A stretch of DNA of 35,247 bases from Bacteroidota bacterium (lineage in GTDB: Bacteria; Bacteroidota; Bacteroidia; Cytophagales; Cyclobacteriaceae), in assembly GCA_947470895.1 (NCBI GenBank), contig CANIVF010000044.1:1-35247 (forward strand), read 5' to 3'. The position numbers and the translations under genes are program-made. Below are positions 5,588 through 13,464 of this stretch, in pieces; position 1 is the stretch's first letter, and every line of letters starts with the position of its first letter. The notes beneath the pieces were generated by a model. The model was not told where the DNA came from and made no database searches. It saw only the letters and a list, made by a program, of their open reading frames with translations.

Positions 5588-8304
5588 AAGCGAACGGATA
5601 TAGATCCTTTGTATTCCTTGTCGGTGAATTTGATCAGGAAATAATAAACACCGGCAGGTTGCTCAGGGGCATACCATCTGAATTTCCGGTTGGTACTTTC
5701 AAAGACTGAATTACCCCATCGGTTATAAATCCTGACTAATTCGAATTTGCGAATACAGTTTTCGGATGGAAATGCAATCAATTCATCCGGATCAATTGTT
5801 TTATCACTAAATGGACAAGTCTCCGTGCCTTCTGCAGCAAAGTAGTCGTTGCATCCATCACCATTAGGCGTGATCACGTTAGGGGGAAGAAACTCCCGAT
5901 CATTATCTTCAATATCCTTTAACCTGATGGTAAGCGTAACAGTATCCGCTTTAACATTAAAGCATCGGTCGTCACCCAACCTGAATTTGAACGTATACGT
6001 GTTTTCATAAACATTGTCTTTAAATATAGAGCAGTCGGGTGCCCATGAAAAGGTGGTTTCTAATTTTCCTTTGCCCACTTTAGGAGTAAATACATATCCT
6101 TCAGGGGGCACATTTCCCGTTGCTTCAAGTAGTGTAAGTTTCAATAAATCCTTATCGGGAAGAACATCAGCATCGGTGCCAGTGAAGTTAAATAGAATCG
6201 TTTCACCCAAAGTAAAGGAAACGGTCTGATCATTGACAAGCGTAGCACCTTGTTGAATAGCCAGCTGAGGAGCCGTATTGAGTGGAGGAAGAATTTTTAC
6301 CAGCACATCTACGGTATCTGCTTTATAAACACGGCACTTGGTTGAATTGTCGACCACAATAAACTGAAACAAGAATTTATCTTTTTTCTTCAGATCAATT
6401 TTGGTACATGATAAATCCCATGCAAACAAGGACGACACTTGCCCGATGCCCTTGGCTTTTGGAAATGAAATGCCAAACAGGCTAAGTGAGTCGCGTTGCT
6501 TTACATCCAATACCAGAAAGTCGTTGTCGATAAGATCTTTTCCGGCCACGGTGAATGATAAAGTTTCATTGATTCTTCGTTCGAGGTTCAGCACGGCCCG
6601 CTCTTGCGGATCGGCTGTGAGATCCGTGTCGATGGTTGGATCGGCATTGCCCGGAAGGAGCACGTTCATCTTGAAGGTGGTCGTTACAGGTTTGCCCGTG
6701 TCGCACACATCTTTATCATTAGCCGAGATATATACTTCAAAAGAAGTGCGCTCAGTAAAATCAAAGATATCGCAAAAGGCATCCCACCGTATTTTTCCTT
6801 TCACCATTCCATTCACCCGCGGCTCATCGATTTGCACGGTAATGCCTGCATTGGCAAGAACAAATCCATTGGTAGTAACGGACACGATTATTTCATCGTT
6901 GTCATCATCGCGTATTTCGAAGTCTGATTCATAAAACCCGCCTTCGGTGAGTGTGATCGAAGTAATGGGGTCGAATGGTTTTACAAAATACGGCTTGGTG
7001 TTGGCGGGTGGCTGAATGGTTACTTCAATTTTAAGGGTATCGCTAAGCGGCAAACTACACGCATCATCAAAAGCGATGATGCCGATTTTATACGGTCCGC
7101 CTTCGATATAAGGACAGGCAGGAAAACAAATAGTAAAATCTTTGATGCTTCCGTTCAATAAAGTGGCAGACGTTACAGCAGGTAGAATTTCCTTCACATT
7201 TTTTTTGAAATTCAGAGACACCGCACGAATGGATATCTTTTCGCTGAAGTTATCTTCGAGTTTACTCGCGTCAGGATCAGATACCCTTACCTGAATACAA
7301 CGATCTTCGTCCAAAGTGTTGTTGGAGAAACTTACGTTCATGGTATTGTTGTACGTGAAAGCAGCATCGGTTAATTTTTTTCCTGTAATCTGCGGAGGAT
7401 CAGCTTTCGGGCATGCGTCTACGACCAGCATTTGAAAATCGCGTCTGCTCAGGCCGATTCTTTCTCCCTTTCGGTACTCATCAATTTGCACCGCAAAAAC
7501 GAAAAGACCTTGGGTGCGTGGTGTGCCGGTGAGCAAGCCATCTTTACTGATTCTTAGATCAGGTTGCCCATTGATGATATTGGATAAACTGTAACCGGGT
7601 TTCCACACTACTTCCGGATAAGGGCCAGCTGAAGGCGTTGGCAGTGCAGTGGCAGCGGTAGTGTTGAGCGGAGTAACCAGTGAGTATGCTAATGAATCAC
7701 CGTCATCATCTATTCCCGCAAAATCAACATAGTAAGGGCGAAAAGGACAAGCAAAATCGTTGAGGGGAGGAAACAACCGTGGTGAAGAGTTAATGAATGT
7801 ATTCCCTTCTTTTACGACAGGAGGAAACTCCAGGTAAAAGGTTTGCCCTGCAGAAATACTCGCCCCAGAAGGTATCTGACTGTAAATGTTGGTGATGGTA
7901 TAGTTGCGGCAGCAGCGTTCCCACACTACATAGTAACCTTCAGGATCGTTATAGCTTCCAGGGGCTAGTGTAATCGTAGAAGTGTATAGCAATTTTGTTG
8001 TTACGATTTCCCCATTGGAGCATGTTGGTTGTGTATACGGCACATTGGATTCATTAGAAAGTTGCAGCAGTACCGAACCCATGAGAGCCTTATCTCTTTT
8101 CCGATAGATCGTAGCCCTTGGTGAATTATTGCCCACATCTTTTGCTCCTGGGTTTCCATTAATCTGATCAAAGTAAATAATGAGATTTAACTGATACGTA
8201 CTTCCCGAAATATGAACCAACTCAAACTCGCCACCCACGATATGCGAGGCAACCAAAGGAAAGGAGATCAGCAGCAGCAGCGTTAGAATTATCTTTTTCA
8301 TCAC
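5584..8304 (-). CDS. Large surface protein with type IX secretion (type B, CHU_C) sorting domain
   Basis: The 906-residue product has an N-terminal signal peptide (MMKKIILTLLLLISFPLVAS) followed by HIVGGEFELVH, an opening often seen in large Bacteroidota surface proteins. The middle contains three similar Ig/cadherin-like units of about 120 residues, opening near residues 431 (PPANTKPYF), 548 (LPGNADPT) and 671 (PPLNTAPQL), each followed by acidic D.D motifs. The last about 100 residues (PPNVITPNGDGCNDYF ... IYNRWGNSVFES ... GVYYFLIKF) are the gliding-motility-associated C-terminal domain used as a type B sorting signal by the type IX secretion system. Export to the cell surface is well supported; the bound ligand is unknown. 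A second ATG follows the first directly, so the start may be at 8301. Confidence 0.85.
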   Translation of the reverse strand: MMKKIILTLLLLISFPLVASHIVGGEFELVHISGSTYQLNLIIYFDQINGNPGAKDVGNNSPRATIYRKRDKALMGSVLLQLSNESNVPYTQPTCSNGEIVTTKLLYTSTITLAPGSYNDPEGYYVVWERCCRNYTITNIYSQIPSGASISAGQTFYLEFPPVVKEGNTFINSSPRLFPPLNDFACPFRPYYVDFAGIDDDGDSLAYSLVTPLNTTAATALPTPSAGPYPEVVWKPGYSLSNIINGQPDLRISKDGLLTGTPRTQGLFVFAVQIDEYRKGERIGLSRRDFQMLVVDACPKADPPQITGKKLTDAAFTYNNTMNVSFSNNTLDEDRCIQVRVSDPDASKLEDNFSEKISIRAVSLNFKKNVKEILPAVTSATLLNGSIKDFTICFPACPYIEGGPYKIGIIAFDDACSLPLSDTLKIEVTIQPPANTKPYFVKPFDPITSITLTEGGFYESDFEIRDDDNDEIIVSVTTNGFVLANAGITVQIDEPRVNGMVKGKIRWDAFCDIFDFTERTSFEVYISANDKDVCDTGKPVTTTFKMNVLLPGNADPTIDTDLTADPQERAVLNLERRINETLSFTVAGKDLIDNDFLVLDVKQRDSLSLFGISFPKAKGIGQVSSLFAWDLSCTKIDLKKKDKFLFQFIVVDNSTKCRVYKADTVDVLVKILPPLNTAPQLAIQQGATLVNDQTVSFTLGETILFNFTGTDADVLPDKDLLKLTLLEATGNVPPEGYVFTPKVGKGKLETTFSWAPDCSIFKDNVYENTYTFKFRLGDDRCFNVKADTVTLTIRLKDIEDNDREFLPPNVITPNGDGCNDYFAAEGTETCPFSDKTIDPDELIAFPSENCIRKFELVRIYNRWGNSVFESTNRKFRWYAPEQPAGVYYFLIKFTDKEYKGSISVRF

Positions 8305-8316
8305 TTCACCAATTAC

Positions 8317-8347
8317 GAAAGATAGGTAATTTGAAACATCGCTGAAA
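8317..8347 (-). promoter_or_regulatory. Possible promoter of the surface-protein gene
   Basis: On the minus strand TTTC, 19 nt, TATCTTTC differs from the Bacteroidota TTTG/TAnnTTTG consensus by one base in each box. It lies 13 bp upstream of the start codon at 8304. Position and spacing fit; the mismatches keep it tentative. Confidence 0.35.
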
Positions 8348-8411
8348 CCCTTTGGATTTTCAGTAATTTCGCAGCCCCTGATAGAGGGTATAATCAGAAA
8401 GCCCCAAGGCT

Positions 8412-9833
8412 ATGAAAAAAGGAGACATACTGAGCGATATCGTGATCGAAACCATGGCGGCCGAAGGCAAATGCATCGCCAAGGTAGACGGACTGGTTAT
8501 TTTTTTGCAGGGCGGAGCGCCCGGAGACACCGTGGAGGTATCACTCACTAAAATAAAAAGTAATTACCTCGAAGGGAAAGTGGTTAACGTGCAGAAACTA
8601 TCTCCGCATCGTGCCGAACCTTTTTGTGAACACTTCGGAACGTGTGGCGGCTGTTCATGGCAACACATTAATTATGAAACACAATTAAAGTATAAACAAC
8701 AACAAGTCATTGATAATCTTGAACGGATAGGAGGGTTAACACTTCCTGCCATTACGCCCATCCTTGCATCAAAGAAAATCAACTACTATCGAAACAAGCT
8801 GGATTACACGTTTACGGCTAATCGCTGGTTAACCAAAGATGAGCTCAATTTAGCTATAGAAGAAAAGCGTTATGATGTTGGTTTGGGGTATCACATTCCG
8901 CGCATGTATGATCGCGTGTTTGATGTGAATAATTGCTATCTGCAACCCGATCCATCTAATGCTATTCGCTTGCTGGCGAGAAGGGTGGCGGTTGAAAATG
9001 AGATTTCGTTTTTCGATCTCCGTAAGCAAATTGGTTTTCTGCGCACACTCACCATTCGTACCGCAAACACGGGAGATGTGATGATCATCCTGCAAGTGAC
9101 CTACTATGAAATGAAATGGATTGAGCTGATGATGAAAACGCTCACCGATGCATTTTCTCAAATCACTTCGGCTAATTATATCATCAACGGAAAAAAGAAC
9201 GACACCTTTGCGGATCTGGATGTGGTGTGCTGGAAAGGAAATCCGTACATCACCGAACAAATGCAAAAGCCCGATGGGTCGAGAATATTGCAATTTCGTG
9301 TAGGGCCGAAATCCTTTTATCAAACCAACTCCGACCAGGCATTTGAATTATATAAAGTAGCATGGCAGATGGCCGATCTGAAAGGTGATGAATTAGTCTA
9401 TGATCTGTACACCGGCACAGGCACCATCGCCAACTTTGTGGCAGGCCAGGCAAAAAAAGTGGTAGGCCTTGAGTATGTAGCCGCTGCAATTGATGATGCC
9501 AAAGTCAATTCAAAAATCAACAAAATTCATAACACCGATTTCTATGCAGGCGATATGAAAGACCTGCTCACCGATACATTTCTTTCACTACATGGTCGTC
9601 CGGACACTATAATAACAGACCCGCCTCGCGGAGGCATGCATGAAGATGTTACCAACATGCTGTTGAAGGCCGCACCTAAAAGAATCGTGTATGTGAGTTG
9701 CAATGCCGCCACCCAGGCCCGCGACTTAAAAATCCTTTCCGACAAATACGATATCACAGCCGTGCAGCCCGTGGATATGTTCCCGCAAACCATCCATGTG
9801 GAAAATGTGGCGCGGCTGGATTTGAAGAAGTAA
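8412..9833 (+). CDS. rlmD: 23S rRNA (uracil-C5) methyltransferase, RlmD/RlmCD type
   Basis: The 473-residue SAM-dependent methyltransferase makes 5-methyluridine in 23S rRNA. It has an N-terminal TRAM domain (about 1-60), then an iron-sulfur cluster motif C72-x5-C78-x2-C81 (FCEHFGTCGGCSW) with a likely fourth ligand at C175. The C-terminal Rossmann domain carries DLYTGTGTIANFVAG for SAM binding, TDPPRGGM, and the catalytic cysteine C430 in VYVSCNAATQ. The general base Glu is about E464 in HVENVARL. The length is normal for the family. The gene stands alone, divergent from the surface protein. The exact uridine modified cannot be told from sequence; RlmC-like specificity or dual RlmCD activity is possible. 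Confidence 0.88.
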   Translation: MKKGDILSDIVIETMAAEGKCIAKVDGLVIFLQGGAPGDTVEVSLTKIKSNYLEGKVVNVQKLSPHRAEPFCEHFGTCGGCSWQHINYETQLKYKQQQVIDNLERIGGLTLPAITPILASKKINYYRNKLDYTFTANRWLTKDELNLAIEEKRYDVGLGYHIPRMYDRVFDVNNCYLQPDPSNAIRLLARRVAVENEISFFDLRKQIGFLRTLTIRTANTGDVMIILQVTYYEMKWIELMMKTLTDAFSQITSANYIINGKKNDTFADLDVVCWKGNPYITEQMQKPDGSRILQFRVGPKSFYQTNSDQAFELYKVAWQMADLKGDELVYDLYTGTGTIANFVAGQAKKVVGLEYVAAAIDDAKVNSKINKIHNTDFYAGDMKDLLTDTFLSLHGRPDTIITDPPRGGMHEDVTNMLLKAAPKRIVYVSCNAATQARDLKILSDKYDITAVQPVDMFPQTIHVENVARLDLKK

Positions 9834-9861
9834 CTACCCCGGTCTTTGCCTCACCTATCCT

Positions 9862-9883
9862 CGGTCTGTGTCCCCACAGGCCG
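9862..9883. repeat. REP-like palindrome, copy 1
   Basis: CGGTCTGTG / CACAGGCCG with a 4-nt loop; one G-U pair. The same 22-nt palindrome occurs at 16659-16680 and in opposite orientation at 16724-16743, always between genes. The rest of the 261-bp gap before dinB (9884-10054) shows no gene. Confidence 0.7.
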
Positions 9884-10054
9884 AAATGATTACTCCTGTT
9901 TGTACACTATAATTATAAGCTATGCACTTATCTGCCACTGGCGCTTAAGGTCCGTCCGCTTATCAATTTTGTTAAGGGGCCCAAAAATTAAAATAGGCCA
10001 TAATAGGCTGAAATTCAATAATCATAATAATTCACACTCATAAAAGACAAATAT

Positions 10055-10085
10055 TTTAGTATTAAATACTAAATAAATTAGTATT
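10055..10085 (+). promoter_or_regulatory. Palindromic operator with third half-site before dinB
   Basis: TTTAGTATT A AATACTAAA (10055-10073) is a perfect palindrome with 9-bp arms. The half-site TTAGTATT occurs again at 10078-10085, exactly 22 bp (about two helical turns) after the first. The third half-site overlaps TATTATTG (10082-10089), which is one base from the Bacteroidota -7 box TAnnTTTG, so a bound repressor would block transcription of dinB-recQ-dnaE. An SOS-type (LexA or S24-family) regulator is a reasonable guess, but no regulator is encoded here. If the -7 box is real, the transcript would start at or beside the GTG at 10095. Confidence 0.55.
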
Positions 10086-10094
10086 ATTGTTGCT

Positions 10095-11303
10095 GTGAAC
10101 AGGAGCATTATACACATGGATTTGGACGCCTTTTTTGTAGCCGTTGAGCGCGCAAAAGACAAAAGGCTTAATGGCATACCTTTAATAATAGGGGGTAGCA
10201 GCAGACGCGGAGTAGTGGCCGCCTGCAGTTACGAAACCCGAAAATTTGGCGTGCACTCGGCCATGCCCATGTACCTGGCCATGCAACTTTGTCCTGATGC
10301 CAAAGTGATATCGGGCGACATGGAAGCCTACAGTCAATACTCGCACACGGTCACCGAAATCATTGCCGACAAAGCTCCGGCTTTCGAAAAAGCGTCCATC
10401 GATGAATTTTATATCGATGCTTCGGGTATGGACCGCTTCTTCGGTACCTTCAAATGGGCCATCGAGTTGCAGAATAAAATCATGAAGGAAAGCAACCTGC
10501 CCATCTCCATGGCTCTGTCGGTGAACAAGCTCGTATCGAAAGTGGCTACGGGCGAATTCAAACCCAATGCGCAGAAACAGATTCCTGCCGGAGAAGAACG
10601 TGATTTTCTTGCACCTCTTGCCATAGAGAAAATTCCGATGGTCGGAAAACAAACGGCATCCTTCTTATATGATATGGGCGTGCGCACCGTAGCCACACTG
10701 CGCGACATGCCGCAACAATTTCTGATCAGCGCTTTTGGAAAAAATGGAATGAGTTTGTGGAATAAAGCACAAGGCATTGACGATTCGCCCGTGGTGCTTT
10801 ACAGCGAACAAAAATCAATATCCACAGAATCTACTTTTGATCAGGATACCATCGATGTAAAGCGACTGAATTCAATATTGATTGCGATGGTAGAGAAAGT
10901 AGCCTTTCAACTGCGCGATCAAAAGAAGCTCACCTCGTGCATAACGGTAAAAATCCGCTACTCCAACTTCGACACGGAAACCAAGCAGATTCATGTTCCC
11001 TATACGTCATCTGATCAGACCATTCTTCGTGTGGTGCAAGAGCTATTCAAAAAACTCTACAACCGCAGAATGTTGATACGCCTGGTAGGCGTGCGTCTCA
11101 GCAACCTGGTACATGGCAATCAACAGATTAGTTTGTTTGACGACACCGAAGAAGACATCAACCTGTATGAAGCGATGGATTTCATCAAACACAAACACGG
11201 AGTGGATAAACTAGTGCGCGCCACCACCATTGATGTGAGCAAGCGTGTGCGCATGGAGATGAACATGTTCAAAGGGAAAATTACAAAAAATCTAATCAAT
11301 TGA
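10095..11303 (+). CDS. dinB: DNA polymerase IV (Y-family translesion polymerase)
   Basis: The 402-residue protein synthesises DNA across damaged bases. It starts at GTG (10095), because the next ATG would remove the first beta strand (NRSIIHMDLDAFF). All catalytic residues are present: D9 and D11 in MDLDAFF and D103-E104 in ASIDEFYIDAS, with F14 as the steric gate. This separates it from inactive ImuB proteins. The helix-hairpin-helix region includes IEKIPMVGKQTASFLYDMGV. A beta-clamp-binding motif QISLF lies at 344-348 after the little-finger domain, followed by a C-terminal extension common in Bacteroidota DinB. The gene is first of a three-gene unit; the gap to recQ is 13 bp. Regulation by the palindrome at 10055 is likely. 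Confidence 0.92.
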   Translation: MNRSIIHMDLDAFFVAVERAKDKRLNGIPLIIGGSSRRGVVAACSYETRKFGVHSAMPMYLAMQLCPDAKVISGDMEAYSQYSHTVTEIIADKAPAFEKASIDEFYIDASGMDRFFGTFKWAIELQNKIMKESNLPISMALSVNKLVSKVATGEFKPNAQKQIPAGEERDFLAPLAIEKIPMVGKQTASFLYDMGVRTVATLRDMPQQFLISAFGKNGMSLWNKAQGIDDSPVVLYSEQKSISTESTFDQDTIDVKRLNSILIAMVEKVAFQLRDQKKLTSCITVKIRYSNFDTETKQIHVPYTSSDQTILRVVQELFKKLYNRRMLIRLVGVRLSNLVHGNQQISLFDDTEEDINLYEAMDFIKHKHGVDKLVRATTIDVSKRVRMEMNMFKGKITKNLIN

Positions 11304-11316
11304 TCAAATCAGTGGT

Positions 11317-13449
11317 ATGACACCCCTCCAAATCCTAAAAGAAAAATTTGGTTATAACTCCTTCCGGTTGGAGCAGGAAGCCATTATTCAATCGGTACTG
11401 CAGAAGAGAGATACGTTTGCACTCATGCCGACAGGCGGAGGCAAGTCGTTATGCTATCAGATTCCGGCTTTGATGTTTGGTGGACTTACGGTAGTGATTT
11501 CTCCGCTCATCGCGCTCATGAAAGATCAGGTGGATGCGTTGCGTGTGAATGGCATTGCTGCGGCATTCTTAAATTCCACGCAGAGCTATCAGGAGCAGAA
11601 TGAAATTATCAATAAAGTAAAATCGAAAGAATTGAAATTACTTTACCTCGCACCGGAAAGTAATTTCATCCGGCAACTTTCATCATTCAATATTAGTCTC
11701 ATTGCCATTGACGAAGCGCATTGCATTTCGCATTGGGGTCATGACTTTCGTCCAGAGTATTTGACACTAGCTCATTTGAAACGATCCTTTGTAAAGGTGC
11801 CGGTAATTGCGCTCACGGCAACAGCTGATAAGCTTACGCGAAAAGATATTCTTGAAAAACTGGAGCTCAGTAATCCGGCTGTGTTTGTTTCCAGTTTCAA
11901 TCGCGCCAATATTCGCTACACGGTAGAGAGCAAGCGCAACAGTACAGAGAAGTTATTTCAGTTTTTAGAAAAGCGTAAAGATGAATCGGGCATTGTGTAT
12001 TGTTTATCTCGCGCATCCACAGAGCGACTGGCAGATGAACTTAACGAAGAAGGTTTTCACGCGCTGCCTTATCATGCTGGGTTGGATAAAGAAGTGCGAG
12101 CCAAACACCAGGAGTTATTCTTGCGCGATGAAGTGAAAATCATGGTGGCTACCGTAGCCTTTGGCATGGGCATCGATAAATCAAATGTGCGTTATGTGGT
12201 GCACATCGATCTACCAAAAAATATTGAAGGGTATTATCAGGAAACCGGTCGTGCAGGACGTGATGGATTGGATAGCGAAGCACTGTTGTTTTATTCCTAT
12301 GCTGATGTGACGAAGATGAAAAGATTTGTAGAGGTAGAAGGCAATGCCGAGCAAACGGAAATTTATTTAAAGAAGCTGGATCGGATGGCCGAGTATTGCG
12401 ATCTGATCACGTGCCGCAGAAAATATTTACTGAATTACTTCGATGAAACAGCCACGAACTATTGTGGCAATTGCGATGTGTGCCTCACACGGGTCGATCA
12501 GGTTGATGGCACGGTACAAGCACAGAAAGTGTTGTCGGCTGTTGCAAGATTGCAAGAACGCTTCGGTGCGGGCTATGTGATTGATTTTTTACGTGGTTCT
12601 CATTCTGCTAAAATGCAGGAGGAACACAAACAGCTAAAAACCTTTGGCATTGGTGCCGATGGAAGCAAAGAGGCCTGGAGCGATATTATTCGCGATCTGC
12701 TTGCGCAGGAATACCTTGTTAAATCGGAGGGACTGTATCCGGTGCTGTATCTCACACCAAAGAGTGCAGCGGTATTGAAAGGAACAGAGATCGTGATGAT
12801 TACTAAAACCAAAGAGAAGGTGGCGATTGTTTCTTCTCACGAAGAACATTATGACAAAAATCTTTTCATGCGATTGAAAGAGGTGAGAAGAATAATTGCC
12901 AACGAAGAAAATTTTCCAGCCTATATTGTATTGTCAGATGCCACACTGATCGAGTTGGCTACTTATCTTCCTCATAACAAAGAAGAGTTTTTAAAAATAT
13001 CAGGCTTTGGGCAAGTAAAGCTTGAAAAATATGGAAAGCAATTTTGTGAAGTGGTAGCAACTCATTGCCGTGAGCATAGTTTGAAGTCGCGCATCCATCT
13101 TAAGATACCAAAGCGTGTGCGCAGAGAAAGACGCGAGATGGACACCGACACCAAGCAAAGGAGTCTGGAGCTTTTTCCACTGGGTCATAGCGTTGAGCGA
13201 ATCGTTGAACTACGCAACTTAAGTGCTATGACTATTGAGAGCCATCTAGCCTTTTATGTTCAGCAAGGAACGCTTTCTATTGATGAGGTGATGGATAAAA
13301 CGAAGATTAAGAATATTCAAAACGCCATTGAACAAACCGATGGCACGGCACTATCACCCATTAAAGACTTGTTGGGTGATGGTTATAGTTATGGAGAGAT
13401 ACGAATGACGATGGCGTATTTAGCGTATGAAAGAAGTGCATCGGTCTGA
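11317..13449 (+). CDS. recQ: ATP-dependent 3'-5' DNA helicase RecQ
   Basis: The 710-residue helicase has MPTGGGKSLCYQIPAL (Walker A), IAIDEAHCISHWGHDFRPEY (DEAH box plus the RecQ aromatic-rich loop), ALTATA, FNRANIRY, and YYQETGRAGRDG (motif VI). A zinc-binding RQC segment is visible as CDLITCRRKYLLNYF ... YCGNCDVC. An HRDC-like region follows around 540-600 (LSDATLIELATYLPHNKEEF ... GFGQVKLEKYG), and then a C-terminal helix-turn-helix (SLELFPLGHSVERIVELRN). All domains of a full-length RecQ are intact. It unwinds recombination and stalled-fork intermediates. The gene sits between two translesion-type polymerases with gaps of 13 and 15 bp, so it is probably co-transcribed with them. Confidence 0.93.
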   Translation: MTPLQILKEKFGYNSFRLEQEAIIQSVLQKRDTFALMPTGGGKSLCYQIPALMFGGLTVVISPLIALMKDQVDALRVNGIAAAFLNSTQSYQEQNEIINKVKSKELKLLYLAPESNFIRQLSSFNISLIAIDEAHCISHWGHDFRPEYLTLAHLKRSFVKVPVIALTATADKLTRKDILEKLELSNPAVFVSSFNRANIRYTVESKRNSTEKLFQFLEKRKDESGIVYCLSRASTERLADELNEEGFHALPYHAGLDKEVRAKHQELFLRDEVKIMVATVAFGMGIDKSNVRYVVHIDLPKNIEGYYQETGRAGRDGLDSEALLFYSYADVTKMKRFVEVEGNAEQTEIYLKKLDRMAEYCDLITCRRKYLLNYFDETATNYCGNCDVCLTRVDQVDGTVQAQKVLSAVARLQERFGAGYVIDFLRGSHSAKMQEEHKQLKTFGIGADGSKEAWSDIIRDLLAQEYLVKSEGLYPVLYLTPKSAAVLKGTEIVMITKTKEKVAIVSSHEEHYDKNLFMRLKEVRRIIANEENFPAYIVLSDATLIELATYLPHNKEEFLKISGFGQVKLEKYGKQFCEVVATHCREHSLKSRIHLKIPKRVRRERREMDTDTKQRSLELFPLGHSVERIVELRNLSAMTIESHLAFYVQQGTLSIDEVMDKTKIKNIQNAIEQTDGTALSPIKDLLGDGYSYGEIRMTMAYLAYERSASV

Positions 13450-13464
13450 ATTTCATAGTATACC

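Noticed and set aside
6401..6934. Long plus-strand open frames inside the surface-protein gene
   Set aside because: They are antisense to a well-supported coding region and resemble no protein family.
8360..8548. Minus-strand 62-residue frame at the rlmD start
   Set aside because: It overlaps the rlmD N-terminus antisense and has no recognisable features.
13150..13180. QRSLELF in RecQ as a beta-clamp-binding motif
   Set aside because: The spacing fits the hexapeptide clamp motif, but the segment is the first helix of the C-terminal helix-turn-helix domain, where this pattern is normal.
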